From Cytophagaceae bacterium (GTDB taxonomy: Bacteria; Bacteroidota; Bacteroidia; Cytophagales; Spirosomataceae): 48,515 nt of DNA. A model generated the notes under the pieces. The model did no database searches, was not told the DNA's origin, and was given only the letters and a program-made list of their open reading frames with translations. Numbering within the stretch: the first letter of the stretch is position 1; each line of letters begins with the position of its first letter. Location of the stretch: positions 1 to 48,515 of the forward strand of contig CANLVU010000007.1 of NCBI GenBank assembly GCA_947494535.1. Reading direction: 5' to 3'. The position numbers and the translations under genes are program-made. Below, piece by piece: positions 1 through 10,802 of the stretch.

Positions 1-873
1 CCCTTATTTTGGGGTAAAAACTATGAGTTAATTGACTCAGGAGGGTTTGAAAAACTTGAGCAATTTGGAGCTTTTGTGGTGAGACGGCCTGAGCCTCAGG
101 CAGTTTGGCAGAAATCTCTTTCAGAAGAATTCTGGGCAAGTAAAGCTAATGCCTATTTCAAAAAAGAAAAAGGGAGCGTAGAGCGTGGAGTGTGGGAAGT
201 GAAGAAAGGGGTTCCAGATAAGTGGTTCATGCCGTATAAATCAGAGACATTAGATTTAAATTTCAAGATATCTTTATCCTCTTTTAAGCACGTAGGTATT
301 TTTCCTGAACAAGCGTCTAATTGGGAGTTTTTGGCAAAAAATATTCCCCTATTAAATACGCCTAAACCTAAAATCTTGAACTTGTTTGCCTACACTGGAG
401 GCGCTAGCTTAGCTTGTAAACAAGTGGGGGCGGATGTTACACACGTGGATTCTGTTAAACCTGTTTTATCTTGGGCGAGAGAGAATATGGAGGTATCAAA
501 GCTGGACAATATTCGTTGGATGGCAGAAGATGCGCTTAAATTCGTGAAGCGCGAGGCAAGACGAGGTAACTTCTATCAAGGGATTTTATTAGATCCTCCA
601 GCTTATGGTCGTGGTCCAGAAGGTGAAAAATGGGTGCTTGAAGAGCAAATTGATGATATGTTGCGTTCTGTAAAGGAAATTTTGGATCCTAAAGAACACA
701 TTCTTTTAACTAATGTGTATTCCTTGGGTTTCTCAACCCTCGTGGTAGAAAACTTAATGAAAGGTATTTTTAATGTGCCTGAACAGGCAGAATCAGGAGA
801 AATCTTTTTGAATGATGAATACGATAAAAAACTCCCATTAGGAGTCTTTTATCGCTATCTATATCAGTCTTAA
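1..873 (+). CDS. Class I SAM-dependent methyltransferase, RlmI-like (5' end cut by window)
   Basis: Probable RNA methyltransferase using S-adenosylmethionine, of the PF10672/RlmI-like C-terminal domain type. The reading frame is open from base 1, and the residues before the first possible GTG start (base 76) continue the family's sequence ([18 protein letters not shown]), so the gene begins upstream of the window and the internal GTG is not the true start. The Rossmann SAM-binding motif I is NLFAYTGG and motif IV is DPPAYG, as in RlmI/RlmL-type enzymes. The exact rRNA target cannot be told from this fragment. The gene ends in a 4-bp convergent overlap with folD. Confidence 0.88.
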   Translation, partial: PLFWGKNYELIDSGGFEKLEQFGAFVVRRPEPQAVWQKSLSEEFWASKANAYFKKEKGSVERGVWEVKKGVPDKWFMPYKSETLDLNFKISLSSFKHVGIFPEQASNWEFLAKNIPLLNTPKPKILNLFAYTGGASLACKQVGADVTHVDSVKPVLSWARENMEVSKLDNIRWMAEDALKFVKREARRGNFYQGILLDPPAYGRGPEGEKWVLEEQIDDMLRSVKEILDPKEHILLTNVYSLGFSTLVVENLMKGIFNVPEQAESGEIFLNDEYDKKLPLGVFYRYLYQS

Positions 874-1760
874 TTTTTCGGGTAAATAACGCCTTTAGCT
901 GCTAAAAGCGTATTTTTCATCAAGGAAACGATGGTCATTGGACCTACGCCTTTAGGTACAGGCGTGATGTAAGAACATTTAGGTGCTACCTCTTCAAAAT
1001 CCACATCGCCTTTTAAAGCAAAGCCTGATTTCTTAGTCGCATCTTCTACGCGTGTTAAACCTACGTCTATAACAACTGCTCCAGGCTTAATGTGAGAAGC
1101 CTTAATAAACTCTGGTATACCCAATGCCGCAATAACAATATCCCCTTGAGAACAAATATCTTCTAAATTAGTCGTTCTAGAATGCGTTAGAGTCACCGTG
1201 CAGTTACCCACCGGGTGATTGCGCTGCATTAAGATGGACATCGGTAAACCTACAATTTGAGAACGACCTACGACCACGCAGTGCTTTCCTGCTGTTTCAA
1301 TTTTATAATAAGCCAATAAATCCAAGACTCCTTGCGGTGTGGCAGAGATGTATGCCGGCAATCCTTTGGCCATACGACCAATATTGATAGGATGGAAGCC
1401 ATCAACATCTTTAGATGGATGAATCGTTTCCATTACTTTATCTGGATTAATGTGCTTTGGAAGTGGTAATTGAACGATTAAGCCATCCATATCCGGATTA
1501 TCGTTTACCTTTTGAACCTCTGCTAATAAATCTGCCTCAGAGATAGATGGATCAAAACGCAGGAGGGTAGACGCAAAGCCTAATTCCTCACACGATTTTA
1601 CTTTATTCGCTACATAGGTTTCAGATGCACCATTATTGCCAACTAGAATTGCCACTAAATGTGGGGCTTTTTGGCCCGCTGCAACCATTTGTTTTACTTC
1701 TTCACCGATAGCGACTTTCATCGTTTCGGCCACCATCTTTCCATCGATAATCTGACTCAT
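870..1760 (-). CDS. folD: Bifunctional methylenetetrahydrofolate dehydrogenase/cyclohydrolase FolD
   Basis: Cytoplasmic one-carbon enzyme that interconverts 5,10-methylene-, methenyl- and 10-formyl-tetrahydrofolate with NADP. 296 aa from ATG at 1760 ([12 protein letters not shown]); a longer frame to 1802 would overlap topA and adds a non-family N-terminus, so it is not used. Visible motifs are the substrate-binding [13 protein letters not shown] stretch (family YxxxK), the DVDGFHP segment, the NADP-binding [13 protein letters not shown] motif and the C-terminal [10 protein letters not shown] motif. The start lies 4 bp after the topA stop, so topA-folD is probably one transcript. The 3' end overlaps the upstream methyltransferase by 4 bp in convergent orientation. 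Confidence 0.97.
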   Translation of the reverse strand: MSQIIDGKMVAETMKVAIGEEVKQMVAAGQKAPHLVAILVGNNGASETYVANKVKSCEELGFASTLLRFDPSISEADLLAEVQKVNDNPDMDGLIVQLPLPKHINPDKVMETIHPSKDVDGFHPINIGRMAKGLPAYISATPQGVLDLLAYYKIETAGKHCVVVGRSQIVGLPMSILMQRNHPVGNCTVTLTHSRTTNLEDICSQGDIVIAALGIPEFIKASHIKPGAVVIDVGLTRVEDATKKSGFALKGDVDFEEVAPKCSYITPVPKGVGPMTIVSLMKNTLLAAKGVIYPKN

Positions 1761-1764
1761 AATC

Positions 1765-4254
1765 TTATTTTTTACGTGCTTTCTTAGGTGCTGGAGCTGC
1801 ATCGCCTAAGGCCAAGCACTCCTCTAATGTTAAATCTGCTGGTTCTGTTCCTTTCGGGATCTTCACATTTCGTTTTCCGATTTGGATATACGGACCATAC
1901 ATGCCATTTACGACCTTTACCATCTCATTCTCCGCAAATTCCTTAATGAATTTATTCGCTTCTACTTTACGTTTTGCCTCGATTAATTCAATGGCTCGCG
2001 CTTGATCAATCGTCGCTAAATTATCCGTTTTAGCTAAAGAATAATACTTTCCATTATGCTTTACATATGGACCAAAACGACCTTTACCAGTCTCAATCAA
2101 AGAATCTTCAAAGTACCCTAATCCGCCCGCTTCCGCATCTTTCAATGCTTGTGCAATCACGGTAATTGCTTGATCCATTTCAATCGTAAACGGATCGTGT
2201 GTATCTGGTAAGCTTGTAAATTTGCCATCATATTTGATATACGGGCCTAGTTTTCCGGCACCAATAATAACCGGCATATCGTTGTGAATACCTACTTCTC
2301 GAGGCAATTTAGGTCGTTCTAATAATAATAAAGCCTCTTCAAAAGTCAAGGTGCTTACCGCTTGCGACTTTGTTAAATTCGCAAATACGGGTTTCTCCTC
2401 CTCAGAAGATTCACCTAACTGTACAAATGGTCCGAATTTACCTAAACGCACTGACACTAATCTTCCCGTCTTCGGATCTACACCTAATTCACGACCACCC
2501 CCTACAGAACTGCGGTTGATGGATTTCGAATCTTCAATCGTTTGGTGGAAAGACTTATAGAAGTTTTTCATTAAGACTGTCCACTCTAATTTACCTTTAG
2601 CGATGTTATCAAATTCATCCTCCATTTCCGCGGTAAACGTATAATCTACTACATTTTCGAAGTTTTCGACCAAGAAATCCGTCACCATCGTACCAATATG
2701 TGTTGGAAACAATTTTGATTTTTCTGTACCTACTGTTTCTATCGCTTTCGTTCCAGAAATCTCGTTATTCGAAAGTACCCATGTTTGGAATTCACGTTCT
2801 CTACCTGGACGATCTTCCTTCACCACATAAGCACGCTTAATAATGGTAGAAATGGTAGGAGCGTAGGTCGATGGACGACCGATTCCTTTTTCCTCCAAAG
2901 CCTTCACTAAACTCGCCTCCGTATAACGTGGCGCGGCACGCGTGAAACGCTCTTGCGCCTTCATTTCATCTAAAGCTAATACTTGACCCACATTCAAAGG
3001 AGGTAACATATCTTTGTTCTCATCCTCTTCTTCATCATCTTTCCCCTCAAGATAGGCCTTTAAGAATCCTTCAAAAGCAATCACTTCACCTTGCGCTGAT
3101 AAAAGCTCAGGAGTCGTAGAAATATTAATTAAAGCGGTAGTACGCTCAATTAGGGCATCTGCCATTTGAGAAGCAATTGCGCGCTTCCAAATTAACTCAT
3201 ATAAACGCTTCTCACGCGCATCACCGGTAATGCTATGGTTTGCAAAATCCGTCGGGCGGATGGCTTCGTGTGCCTCTTGCGCACTTTCAGATTTCGTTTT
3301 AAATTGACGACTGTAGTGGAATTTAGCGCCATAGGCTGATTCAATCTCCGCTTTAGCCTTATCTCTCGCTTCTTGTGATAACATCGTAGAGTCAGTACGC
3401 ATATAAGTAATGCGACCTGATTCGTAGAGTTTTTGAGCAACAGACATCGTGGTAGCTACCGCAAAACCTAATTTACGAGAAGCTTCTTGTTGTAGAGTAG
3501 AGGTGGTGAATGGAGGAGCAGGTGATTTTTTTGCTGGTTTCGTCTCTAAGCTTTTGATGCTGAACGCAGCACCCACACATTTCTTCAGGAATTCTAATGC
3601 ATCATTTTCTTGGGCAAAAGACTTCGACAATTCTGCTTTTAAAACCTTTTTACCAGGTAAATCAAAGTGAGCTACCACTTTAAAGGTAGCTACCGCCTCG
3701 TGATTCTCAATCTCACGCTCGCGTTCTACAATTAAACGAACAGCCACGGATTGAACACGTCCAGCTGATAAACCTTTCTGAACTTTCGACCAAAGCACTG
3801 GAGACAATTCGAATCCAATTAATCGATCCATAATCCGACGTGCCTGCTGCGCATTCACTAAATCCATATCGATGGTCCTAGGCTGCGTGATAGCTTGCAA
3901 GATGGCTGACTTCGTTATCTCACGGAAAACAATACGTTTAGCGTTATCCTTTAATCCTAAGGCTTCTTTTAAATGCCAAGAAATGGCTTCTCCCTCCCGG
4001 TCGTCGTCCGTTGCTAACCAAACTTCCTCAGATGATTTTGCTAGACTTTTTAACTCTGAAATGACTTTAGTCTTATCTGCTGAAACCACATAGGTAGGAG
4101 CGAAGTCATTCTCCACATCGATGGCTTTATCTCCCTTTAAAGGCAAATCGCGTACGTGACCAAAAGAAGACTTCACCACGAAATCCTTTCCCAAATATCC
4201 TTCTATAGTCTTCGCTTTCGCTGGAGACTCAACTATGACTAGATTTTTTGCCAT
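1765..4254 (-). CDS. topA: DNA topoisomerase I (type IA)
   Basis: Relaxes negatively supercoiled DNA by cutting one strand through a 5'-phosphotyrosine link. 829 aa. The N-terminus [20 protein letters not shown] is the TOPRIM start; the TOPRIM metal motif DDDREGE is at residues 83-89. The catalytic tyrosine is Y284 in [10 protein letters not shown]. The C-terminal 250 or so residues carry four Toprim_Crpt-type repeats (cores [41 protein letters not shown]) in place of the four-cysteine zinc fingers of E. coli TopA, as is usual in Bacteroidota. The protein ends in a basic tail (PAPKKARKK). First gene of a topA-folD unit. Confidence 0.98.
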   Translation of the reverse strand: MAKNLVIVESPAKAKTIEGYLGKDFVVKSSFGHVRDLPLKGDKAIDVENDFAPTYVVSADKTKVISELKSLAKSSEEVWLATDDDREGEAISWHLKEALGLKDNAKRIVFREITKSAILQAITQPRTIDMDLVNAQQARRIMDRLIGFELSPVLWSKVQKGLSAGRVQSVAVRLIVEREREIENHEAVATFKVVAHFDLPGKKVLKAELSKSFAQENDALEFLKKCVGAAFSIKSLETKPAKKSPAPPFTTSTLQQEASRKLGFAVATTMSVAQKLYESGRITYMRTDSTMLSQEARDKAKAEIESAYGAKFHYSRQFKTKSESAQEAHEAIRPTDFANHSITGDAREKRLYELIWKRAIASQMADALIERTTALINISTTPELLSAQGEVIAFEGFLKAYLEGKDDEEEDENKDMLPPLNVGQVLALDEMKAQERFTRAAPRYTEASLVKALEEKGIGRPSTYAPTISTIIKRAYVVKEDRPGREREFQTWVLSNNEISGTKAIETVGTEKSKLFPTHIGTMVTDFLVENFENVVDYTFTAEMEDEFDNIAKGKLEWTVLMKNFYKSFHQTIEDSKSINRSSVGGGRELGVDPKTGRLVSVRLGKFGPFVQLGESSEEEKPVFANLTKSQAVSTLTFEEALLLLERPKLPREVGIHNDMPVIIGAGKLGPYIKYDGKFTSLPDTHDPFTIEMDQAITVIAQALKDAEAGGLGYFEDSLIETGKGRFGPYVKHNGKYYSLAKTDNLATIDQARAIELIEAKRKVEANKFIKEFAENEMVKVVNGMYGPYIQIGKRNVKIPKGTEPADLTLEECLALGDAAPAPKKARKK

Positions 4255-4290
4255 TATGCTGGTTAAAAAATGAAATTCTTAAAATGACCC

Positions 4291-4298
4291 CAAATATA
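4291..4298 (-). promoter_or_regulatory. Candidate -7 box for topA
   Basis: Read on the minus strand this is TATATTTG, a full match to the Bacteroidota -7 consensus TAnnTTTG, 36 bp before the topA ATG. A TTTG lies only 16 bp further upstream, shorter than the usual 19-21, so the -33 element is uncertain. The rest of the 4255-4347 spacer is AT-rich with a weak CCTCT/AGAGG inverted repeat. Confidence 0.4.
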
Positions 4299-4347
4299 AG
4301 ACCTCTAAATTTAACAAAGAGGCTAAATTCGCGAAAACCAAAAAAAA

Positions 4348-6645
4348 TTATTCTGGGATATTTCCTATTCGAATTCTTGAATTGATATTTATCCTAAATC
4401 CAATGTAACCAAATTGTCCATTGACGAAGTTTGCAATTGCTTCAAGGCGGAGGATTTTAAATACGCCATCCAGTCCATATCCGAATTCATTATAGAACAA
4501 ATTTTGATTCGGGACATAATTAACATTAGCAATCAAAACTTCCTTTACGTATAGTTTTTTCATCCCAAGCAAAGGCTTTAACCAAAGATTAGAAAACTGA
4601 AAAAAGCTAAGCGCCTCTACATAAGTTCCAGCAGTGGAATTAGCGTAATGATTTACATTCAATCGCTGGTTAGAACCATTGGTGAAATTCTGATAATAAC
4701 CCACCAAACGATGAGAAGCCAACATTTCTCCGGCCTGAATTAAATTAAATGTTCCGTTATAATGTTTAAAATCAATAAAATAAGCGGGTTTATTCCCGAT
4801 AAAAGTACCTGCGTTAATCAAAAGCCCCATTTTAATCCAAGGATTAACTTCAATATTATGCAAATAAGAGAACTCCACCTGATTAAAATCCGTGCTAGAT
4901 CCATAAACATCTTTCCAACCAGCCCGGTATTTAGCTAATATGAGAGGGGAAGAGCCCCAATCAGTAACTCGCGTATTTGCCCGATAGCTTTGTGTTAAAA
5001 AAGGTCTAAAACCTACTTGCAATTGCGTAATAAACGATTTATGCGTTTCAAAACCTGCTTTATTATATTCTCCATTAATCGGATTATTGGACTGATATTC
5101 TCGATTCAAAAAATTAATCCAATAATAATCCGTGGTATTGTCCATCTGAGAACGCTCTGAATACTCAATGACTGATTTCAGAAAGAATCTAGCCGAAAAG
5201 CGTTTGGTTAGGTTCAAAGAGGTAAATTTCGATCGATAAATCTTCATCTGGTTATTCTTGAGAAGCAAAGTCGAAAGTGAATTCATCTCCGAAGAAATGG
5301 TATTCTCAGGATTATATTGGGCTACATAATCGCCATTAGTTAGAGTTAAATCAAAGGAATCCGCTCGATAACGTAAACGTCCGAATCCAGAATTACGATT
5401 TATGCCAAAGGCTCTGCGCCCTAAAACCTCCGCCTCTAACATACGGTATCTAGCCCAACGTTTTCTGAATACTACAGCTGTATTAACAACAAAACCTTCC
5501 ACCGTATTAAAATTAGAATCAAAAACGGGAGATTTATAGTAGATTTCAAACGGATAAAAATCTCGCTTGAAATCGCCAAAAAAGAAGGACTTACTTAAAA
5601 TCAACTGAGAAGGCTTAAAAGGAGCGACAATAAAACTATCAATCGTAACTTCCTTATTCTTACTACCTGGTTCATCCACGAAAAACGAAGGATTTAATCT
5701 AGTACCATTACCCGTTGGTTTGTAATAAACAGAATCAATCATGACTAAATTAGAAGTAGGTCGCTGTTTCCATTTATGTAATAAAGAGCCATGCAAATTT
5801 GTCAAAAACTGATTGGCAAATGTTTCATCAAAGGCTACTGGAAATAAATTCAAAGTCTCTTTAGGATATTTAGGTTCTTGAAATAGGCTAGAATCAAATT
5901 GCCATTCCTCGGGTTTACCGATAGCTTCTTGCTCGAATATATATTCTCCATTACTCCCCAATAAACCAGCCATCAACCTGATAACTCCTATTTTAGGTAT
6001 CCACTTTCCTTGAAAATATTGATGTTGCAAATCAAATGTATAGTCAATCGCATCTGCAAATACTGTACCCTCAAAACGCACAATCCATCCTGATTCATCT
6101 AGCGTTAGCGTCCCATTAAACAAACGATCGCGGCGTAACTTAGGTTCTACTTGAAATTGATAACATGACTTACCGTCCACAAGCGTATCTCCTTTATAAT
6201 TAAAATGGTAATAGGATTTTGCCTGATAATTAAGAGGTGAAACGCAAGAGGTACCCACAAAATCTTGATAAAAATCGGGCCAAAGAAATAAAGTAGGTTT
6301 TCCATATTTCTTGTGAAAGGTCTCCACAGACTCTATGCCATGAATCATTTGATTCAAATGGCCTACTTGTACTTCATCAATGGTTTGATTGCCATACCAT
6401 TGACCCATCTGAATACCCTCTTTAGCAGCTAATCGCTTTCTAGCAATTCCAATCACTTGATTAAATCGACCTTTTTCTTGGATCTTAACACGCATCTTAA
6501 AGGATCCAACAGCATGACCATGCTCTTCTGCAGAACGCAAAGCTTTCTCTAAAATGGAAGCAGGTAAGGGGGATTGCGCTTGACTCTCATTTGGTAAAAA
6601 ATGAAAAAAACATCCAATCAGCAGGAATATTTTCAAAAAGTTCAA
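4348..6645 (-). CDS. DUF5686 family protein without the CarboxypepD_reg domain
   Basis: Probably exported to the outer membrane; function unknown. 765 aa. It begins with a signal peptide (hydrophobic FLKIFLLIGCFFHFLP, likely cleavage after SQAQ) and then goes straight into the DUF5686 region (EKALRSAEEHGHAVGSFKMRVK; LNYQAKSYYHFNYKGDTLVDGKSCYQF split over residues about 135-165), followed by a long beta-strand-rich part expected to form a barrel. The related protein at 13056-15578 has a CarboxypepD_reg-like domain between signal peptide and DUF5686; this one lacks it. The start codon is TTG (6643-6645); no in-frame ATG gives a complete signal peptide, and a TTG three codons later is the alternative. 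Confidence 0.85.
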   Translation of the reverse strand: MNFLKIFLLIGCFFHFLPNESQAQSPLPASILEKALRSAEEHGHAVGSFKMRVKIQEKGRFNQVIGIARKRLAAKEGIQMGQWYGNQTIDEVQVGHLNQMIHGIESVETFHKKYGKPTLFLWPDFYQDFVGTSCVSPLNYQAKSYYHFNYKGDTLVDGKSCYQFQVEPKLRRDRLFNGTLTLDESGWIVRFEGTVFADAIDYTFDLQHQYFQGKWIPKIGVIRLMAGLLGSNGEYIFEQEAIGKPEEWQFDSSLFQEPKYPKETLNLFPVAFDETFANQFLTNLHGSLLHKWKQRPTSNLVMIDSVYYKPTGNGTRLNPSFFVDEPGSKNKEVTIDSFIVAPFKPSQLILSKSFFFGDFKRDFYPFEIYYKSPVFDSNFNTVEGFVVNTAVVFRKRWARYRMLEAEVLGRRAFGINRNSGFGRLRYRADSFDLTLTNGDYVAQYNPENTISSEMNSLSTLLLKNNQMKIYRSKFTSLNLTKRFSARFFLKSVIEYSERSQMDNTTDYYWINFLNREYQSNNPINGEYNKAGFETHKSFITQLQVGFRPFLTQSYRANTRVTDWGSSPLILAKYRAGWKDVYGSSTDFNQVEFSYLHNIEVNPWIKMGLLINAGTFIGNKPAYFIDFKHYNGTFNLIQAGEMLASHRLVGYYQNFTNGSNQRLNVNHYANSTAGTYVEALSFFQFSNLWLKPLLGMKKLYVKEVLIANVNYVPNQNLFYNEFGYGLDGVFKILRLEAIANFVNGQFGYIGFRININSRIRIGNIPE

Positions 6646-6816
6646 ATGAAAAAGGTATTAAAAAGTTAAAATAGTTCTATTTAAAATAGATTAAATCAAG
6701 CAATAGAACAAAGTTCTTAATAATTAATTAACAAAGGAAATGTTATCATACAAATAGTGGCAAATTTGAAGCTAATCTGTTAATTTTGTGAACATTTTTT
6801 ACATAACAATTTTACC
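6646..6816. promoter_or_regulatory. Divergent spacer between DUF5686 gene and aconitase, with palindrome and candidate -7 boxes
   Basis: A 171-bp AT-rich spacer serving two divergent genes. It contains an imperfect -7 box for aconitase, TAATTTTG at 6782-6789 (27 bp before its ATG), and TACCTTTT on the minus strand (6653-6660) close to the DUF5686 TTG start. It also contains the palindrome TCTATTTAAAATAGA at 6676-6690 and the wider inverted repeat GTTCTATT (6674-6681) / AATAGAAC (6702-6709), possibly an operator. No clear -33 TTG was found at the right distance for aconitase. Confidence 0.4.
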
Positions 6817-9081
6817 ATGGCCTTTGACATTGAAATGATTAAAGCTGTTTATGATCGCATGCCGGCTCGCATTGCTGCTGCTCGTGCGTTAACAGGTAAA
6901 CCGCTTACATTAACAGAAAAAATTCTTTATAGCCATCTATGGGAGGGCGAAGCCTCAACTGCGTATGCTAGAGGTGCTTCTTATGTAGATTTTGCACCAG
7001 ACCGTGTGGCGATGCAAGATGCAACAGCTCAAATGGCCTTATTACAATTCATGCAAGCAGGACGTCCACAAGTGGCTGTACCTTCAACTGTGCATTGTGA
7101 TCACTTAATTGAAGCTAAAGTAGCCTCTACTACCGATTTAAAAGTAGCGGTTGATAAGAATAAGGAGGTCTATGACTTCTTATCGTCTGTTTCAGACAAA
7201 TATGGTATCGGTTTCTGGAAACCAGGTGCAGGTATCATTCACCAAGTAGTATTAGAAAATTATGCCTTCCCTGGAGGAATGATGATCGGAACTGATTCAC
7301 ATACAGTTAATGCGGGTGGATTAGGAATGATTGCTATCGGTGTAGGTGGTGCTGATGCCTGCGATGTAATGGCAGGTTTAGCTTGGGAATTAAAGTTCCC
7401 TAAACTAATTGGAGTAAAACTTACAGGTAAATTAAATGGTTGGACCTCTGCAAAAGATGTTATTCTGAAAGTAGCAGGCATTCTTACCGTAAAAGGTGGA
7501 ACGGGCGCAGTCGTCGAATATTTTGGCGAAGGAGCGACATCCATGTCTTGTACTGGTAAAGGAACCATTTGTAATATGGGTGCTGAAATCGGTGCGACTA
7601 CATCAACGTTTGGTTATGATGCATCCATGGCTCGTTATTTAGAGTCTACTGGTCGTGCAGATGTAGCCGCTTTAGCGAATGGTGTAAAAGAACACTTAAC
7701 AGCCGATCCTGAAGTATATGCTAACCCAGAAAAATACTTTGATCAAGTTATTGAAATCGATTTAGATATATTAGAGCCACACTTGAATGGTCCTTTTACT
7801 CCAGATTTGGCTACGCCTATTTCTAAGATGAAGGAAATGGCTGAGAAAAACGGCTGGCCTACGAAGGTGGAAGTTGGTTTAATCGGTTCTTGTACGAACT
7901 CTTCTTATGAAGATATCGCACGCGCAGCTTCTTTAGCTAAGCAAGTAGCGGCGAAAGGTTTAAAGACAAAAGCACAATTCACCATTACACCCGGCTCTGA
8001 ATTAGTTCGCTATACGATTGAGCGAGATGGTTTCATCGCGACATTTGATTCAATTGGTGCAACCGTATTCTCAAATGCGTGTGGACCATGTATCGGCCAA
8101 TGGGCCCGTCCAGGAGCTGAAAAAGGGGAGAAGAACACCATCGTTCACTCATTTAATAGAAACTTTGCAAAGCGTGCAGATGGTAACCCTAATACGTTTG
8201 CTTTCGTAGCATCTCCAGAAATGGTAACTGCCTTAGCGATTGCTGGTGATCTAACGTTCAACCCATTAACGGATACCTTAACGAACGAAAAAGGAGAACA
8301 AGTAAAATTAGACGCACCTACGGGAGACGAATTACCTAAGTTAGGTTTCGCTGCTGAAGATGCAGGCTATCAAGCTCCTGCAGCGGATGGTTCAGGCGTT
8401 CAAGTAAAAGTTTCACCTACTTCGGATCGTTTACAATTATTAGATCCATTCGCAGCTTGGGAAGGATCTGATTTGAAAGGTTTGAAATTATTGATTAAGG
8501 CCAAAGGTAAATGTACCACAGATCACATCTCAATGGCAGGTCCTTGGTTGAAATACCGTGGTCACTTAGATAACATCTCTAATAACATGTTGATCGGAGC
8601 GGTGAACTTCTTCAATGAGAAGACTGACAACGTGAAGAACGCACTAACAGGTGAATATGGTCCAGTTCCAGCAACTCAGCGCGCTTACAAAGCAGCTGGA
8701 GTAGGAACCATTGTAGTAGGAGATACAAACTATGGCGAAGGTTCTTCTCGTGAGCACGCAGCAATGGAGCCACGTCACTTAGGTGTTCGTGCCGTATTAG
8801 TGAAATCATTCGCTCGTATTCACGAAACGAATTTGAAAAAGCAAGGTATGTTAGCCTTGACTTTTACAAATGAATCTGATTATGACAAAATTCAAGAAGA
8901 TGATTCAATCAACATTGTTGGTTTAGGAAGCTTTGCTCCGGAGAAATCCTTGACTATTGAGTTAGTTCATTCGAATGGTAGCACAGAAAGTTTTGCTGTG
9001 AATCATACGTATAATGAACAACAAATCGAATGGTTCAAAGCAGGTGGTGCCTTAAACATTATCCGTGCATCAGTAAAATAA
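6817..9081 (+). CDS. acn: Aconitate hydratase (mitochondrial-type aconitase)
   Basis: TCA-cycle enzyme that isomerises citrate to isocitrate with a [4Fe-4S] cluster. 754 aa. The order is the N-terminal three-domain core and then the swivel domain. Cluster ligands lie in IGSCTNSS and in [11 protein letters not shown] (CxxC). The early motif [12 protein letters not shown] and the sequence [12 protein letters not shown] bind substrate. The swivel domain carries [20 protein letters not shown] and the loop [16 protein letters not shown]. Length and order fit the mitochondrial-type (about 750-780 aa) rather than AcnA (about 890) or AcnB. Monocistronic or followed by prs, separated by a hairpin at 9091-9116. 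Confidence 0.97.
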   Translation: MAFDIEMIKAVYDRMPARIAAARALTGKPLTLTEKILYSHLWEGEASTAYARGASYVDFAPDRVAMQDATAQMALLQFMQAGRPQVAVPSTVHCDHLIEAKVASTTDLKVAVDKNKEVYDFLSSVSDKYGIGFWKPGAGIIHQVVLENYAFPGGMMIGTDSHTVNAGGLGMIAIGVGGADACDVMAGLAWELKFPKLIGVKLTGKLNGWTSAKDVILKVAGILTVKGGTGAVVEYFGEGATSMSCTGKGTICNMGAEIGATTSTFGYDASMARYLESTGRADVAALANGVKEHLTADPEVYANPEKYFDQVIEIDLDILEPHLNGPFTPDLATPISKMKEMAEKNGWPTKVEVGLIGSCTNSSYEDIARAASLAKQVAAKGLKTKAQFTITPGSELVRYTIERDGFIATFDSIGATVFSNACGPCIGQWARPGAEKGEKNTIVHSFNRNFAKRADGNPNTFAFVASPEMVTALAIAGDLTFNPLTDTLTNEKGEQVKLDAPTGDELPKLGFAAEDAGYQAPAADGSGVQVKVSPTSDRLQLLDPFAAWEGSDLKGLKLLIKAKGKCTTDHISMAGPWLKYRGHLDNISNNMLIGAVNFFNEKTDNVKNALTGEYGPVPATQRAYKAAGVGTIVVGDTNYGEGSSREHAAMEPRHLGVRAVLVKSFARIHETNLKKQGMLALTFTNESDYDKIQEDDSINIVGLGSFAPEKSLTIELVHSNGSTESFAVNHTYNEQQIEWFKAGGALNIIRASVK

Positions 9082-9082
9082 T

Positions 9083-9112
9083 TTGAAATAGGGGTAAAAT
9101 TGCTTAATTTTG
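9083..9112 (+). promoter_or_regulatory. Bacteroidota-type promoter for prs
   Basis: TTG at 9083-9085, 19 bp of spacer, then TAATTTTG at 9105-9112: an exact fit to the -33 TTG / N19 / -7 TAnnTTTG layout known for Bacteroidota. The prs ATG is 35 bp downstream. The -7 box is also part of the right arm of the aconitase terminator hairpin (9106-9116). Confidence 0.6.
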
Positions 9113-9120
9113 CCCCTTGT
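9091..9120 (+). terminator. Hairpin terminator after aconitase
   Basis: Left arm GGGGTAAAATT (9091-9101), loop GCTT, right arm AATTTTGCCCC (9106-9116): an 11-bp stem with one G-U pair, 9 bp after the aconitase stop. The following TTGTT is a weak U tract, so termination may be partial. Confidence 0.55.
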
Positions 9121-9147
9121 TAAAAAATAATAAGCCCTTACAAACCC

Positions 9148-10089
9148 ATGGCAGCTATTAACGCAGTTAAAATATTTTCTGGTTCTGCATCTAATTATTT
9201 AGCGAAGGATATAGCTAAGTATTATGGAAAAGATTTGGGCGCTGTAACGACTTTAAAGTTCTCAGACGGTGAAATGTCACCAAGTTTCGACGAATCAGTA
9301 CGTGGATGTGATGTATTTATCATCCAATCCACTTTCCCTTCGGCGGATAATTTGATGGAGTTATTATTAATGATCGATGCCGCTAGACGTGCATCGGCTC
9401 ACTACGTAACGGCTGTTATTCCTTATTTTGGGTATTCTCGTCAAGATCGCAAAGATCGGCCACGCGTGGGTATTGGAGCAAAATTAATTGGCAATTTATT
9501 AACCGCAGCAGGAGCAGATCGTTTAATGACGATTGACTTACATGCAGGCCAAATCCAAGGTTTCATGGACTTCCCTGTAGATCACTTGGAGGGAAATGCC
9601 ATCTTCGTTCCTTATTTGAAATCATTAAATTTAGAGAACATCCTTTTCGCATCACCCGATGTGGGAGGCGTTGTTCGTACCCGTAATATGGCCAAATTCT
9701 TCAATGCGGAGATGGTTATTTGCGATAAGCACCGTAAACGTGCTAATGAAATTGCCTCCATGCAATTAATTGGAGACGTAAAGGGTGCTGATGTGATCCT
9801 AGTCGATGACTTAATTGATACCGGAGGAACTTTGTGCAAAGCGGCTCAATTAATCATGGATAAGGGAGCAAATTCAGTAAGGGCGGTTGTCACCCACCCA
9901 GTTTTATCAGGAAAAGCATACGAAAACATTTCTACTTCTGTTTTAACAGAATTATTAGTGACGGATACCATTCCTTCTAAACAAGCGTGTGACAAAATTA
10001 AGATTCTTTCGGTTGCTGAGCTTTTTGCAAAGGCTATCGGACGTATCCGTGATCACGAATCTATCAGTTCATTATTTATTAAATATTAA
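9148..10089 (+). CDS. prs: Ribose-phosphate pyrophosphokinase (PRPP synthetase)
   Basis: Makes 5-phosphoribosyl-1-diphosphate from ribose 5-phosphate and ATP for nucleotide, His and Trp synthesis; cytoplasmic. 313 aa, the normal length. Motifs: KFSDGEMSPSFDESVRG near residue 38, the flexible-loop and ATP motif YFGYSRQDRKDRPR near residue 95-110, TIDLHAGQIQGFMDFPVDHL, and the PRPP-binding loop ILVDDLIDTGGTL near residue 215. It has its own promoter and is followed after 61 bp by rplY, probably co-transcribed; prs next to the L25/Ctc gene is a common bacterial arrangement. Confidence 0.98.
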   Translation: MAAINAVKIFSGSASNYLAKDIAKYYGKDLGAVTTLKFSDGEMSPSFDESVRGCDVFIIQSTFPSADNLMELLLMIDAARRASAHYVTAVIPYFGYSRQDRKDRPRVGIGAKLIGNLLTAAGADRLMTIDLHAGQIQGFMDFPVDHLEGNAIFVPYLKSLNLENILFASPDVGGVVRTRNMAKFFNAEMVICDKHRKRANEIASMQLIGDVKGADVILVDDLIDTGGTLCKAAQLIMDKGANSVRAVVTHPVLSGKAYENISTSVLTELLVTDTIPSKQACDKIKILSVAELFAKAIGRIRDHESISSLFIKY

Positions 10090-10150
10090 TTTCAACCGTT
10101 TCTAGGGGATAGCCTTTGTGCGAAAGACTAGAAGCATTAACAAAAACAAA

Positions 10151-10717
10151 ATGAAAAAATTAGAGATTGTAGGGTTTAAAAGAGCGAATCTCGGTACGAA
10201 GAGCGCAAATGATTTACGTAACGAAGCGATGGCACCCTGTGTATTATACGGTGGTTCTGAGCAAGTTCACTTTGCTGTTCCAATGATCCTTTTCCGTGAA
10301 TTATTATATTCTGCGGATGTGTATGAAGTTGAATTAAACATTGAGGGTACGAAATACCGTGCTATCTTACAAGATGCACAATTCCACCCAGTGAACGAGA
10401 TGATCTACCACGTAGACTTCTTAGAAATCCAAAAAGGTAAGCCAATCAAGATTGCTGTACCTATTAAAGTAATTGGAAATTCTCCAGGTGTTATTAAAGG
10501 GGGTAAAATGGTGCAAAAATTACGTAAAGTAACTTTACGTGGCCAAGCAGAAAGCATTCCTGATTTCGTAACAGTTGATATTTCTGGTTTAGACTTAGGT
10601 CAAACAGTTAAAGTAAACAAACTACAAGTGGAAGGATGTGAGATCTTAAATCCAATGTCTAACCCAGTAGCAACAATCGATATCCCAAGAGCATTAAGAG
10701 GCAAGTTAACTGCTTAA
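10151..10717 (+). CDS. rplY: 50S ribosomal protein L25/general stress protein Ctc
   Basis: Binds 5S rRNA in the central protuberance of the large subunit. 188 aa from ATG at 10151 (MKKLEIVGFKRANLG). A longer frame from a GTG at 10118 adds a basic non-family leader and is rejected. The N-terminal L25 beta-barrel (LRNEAMAPCVLYG, about residues 1-90, with YHVDFLEI at its end) is followed by the TL5/Ctc C-terminal domain, as in the long Ctc form. Downstream is a strong bidirectional terminator. Confidence 0.95.
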   Translation: MKKLEIVGFKRANLGTKSANDLRNEAMAPCVLYGGSEQVHFAVPMILFRELLYSADVYEVELNIEGTKYRAILQDAQFHPVNEMIYHVDFLEIQKGKPIKIAVPIKVIGNSPGVIKGGKMVQKLRKVTLRGQAESIPDFVTVDISGLDLGQTVKVNKLQVEGCEILNPMSNPVATIDIPRALRGKLTA

Positions 10718-10754
10718 TTTCTTTTACGGATTTTCACAGATTGATAGATAAAAG

Positions 10755-10783
10755 AAAAGCCCCGCAAATGCGGGGCTTTTTTA
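10755..10783. terminator. Bidirectional intrinsic terminator between rplY and hppA
   Basis: AAAA-GCCCCGC-AAAT-GCGGGGC-TTTTTT: a perfect 7-bp GC stem (10759-10765 / 10770-10776) with a 4-nt loop, extended by A/T pairs, with T tracts on both strands. It serves rplY on the plus strand and hppA, which ends at 10803, on the minus strand. Confidence 0.93.
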
Positions 10784-10802
10784 TGCCTAAATAAATAGGG
10801 GA

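Noticed and set aside
76-78. GTG start of the first methyltransferase
   Set aside because: The frame is open to base 1 and the upstream residues continue the family sequence, so the gene starts outside the window.
3192-3440. 82-aa frame on the same strand as topA and other short frames inside topA (2351-2560, 3449-3670, 3872-4093)
   Set aside because: They overlap a well-supported gene completely and show no family sequence.
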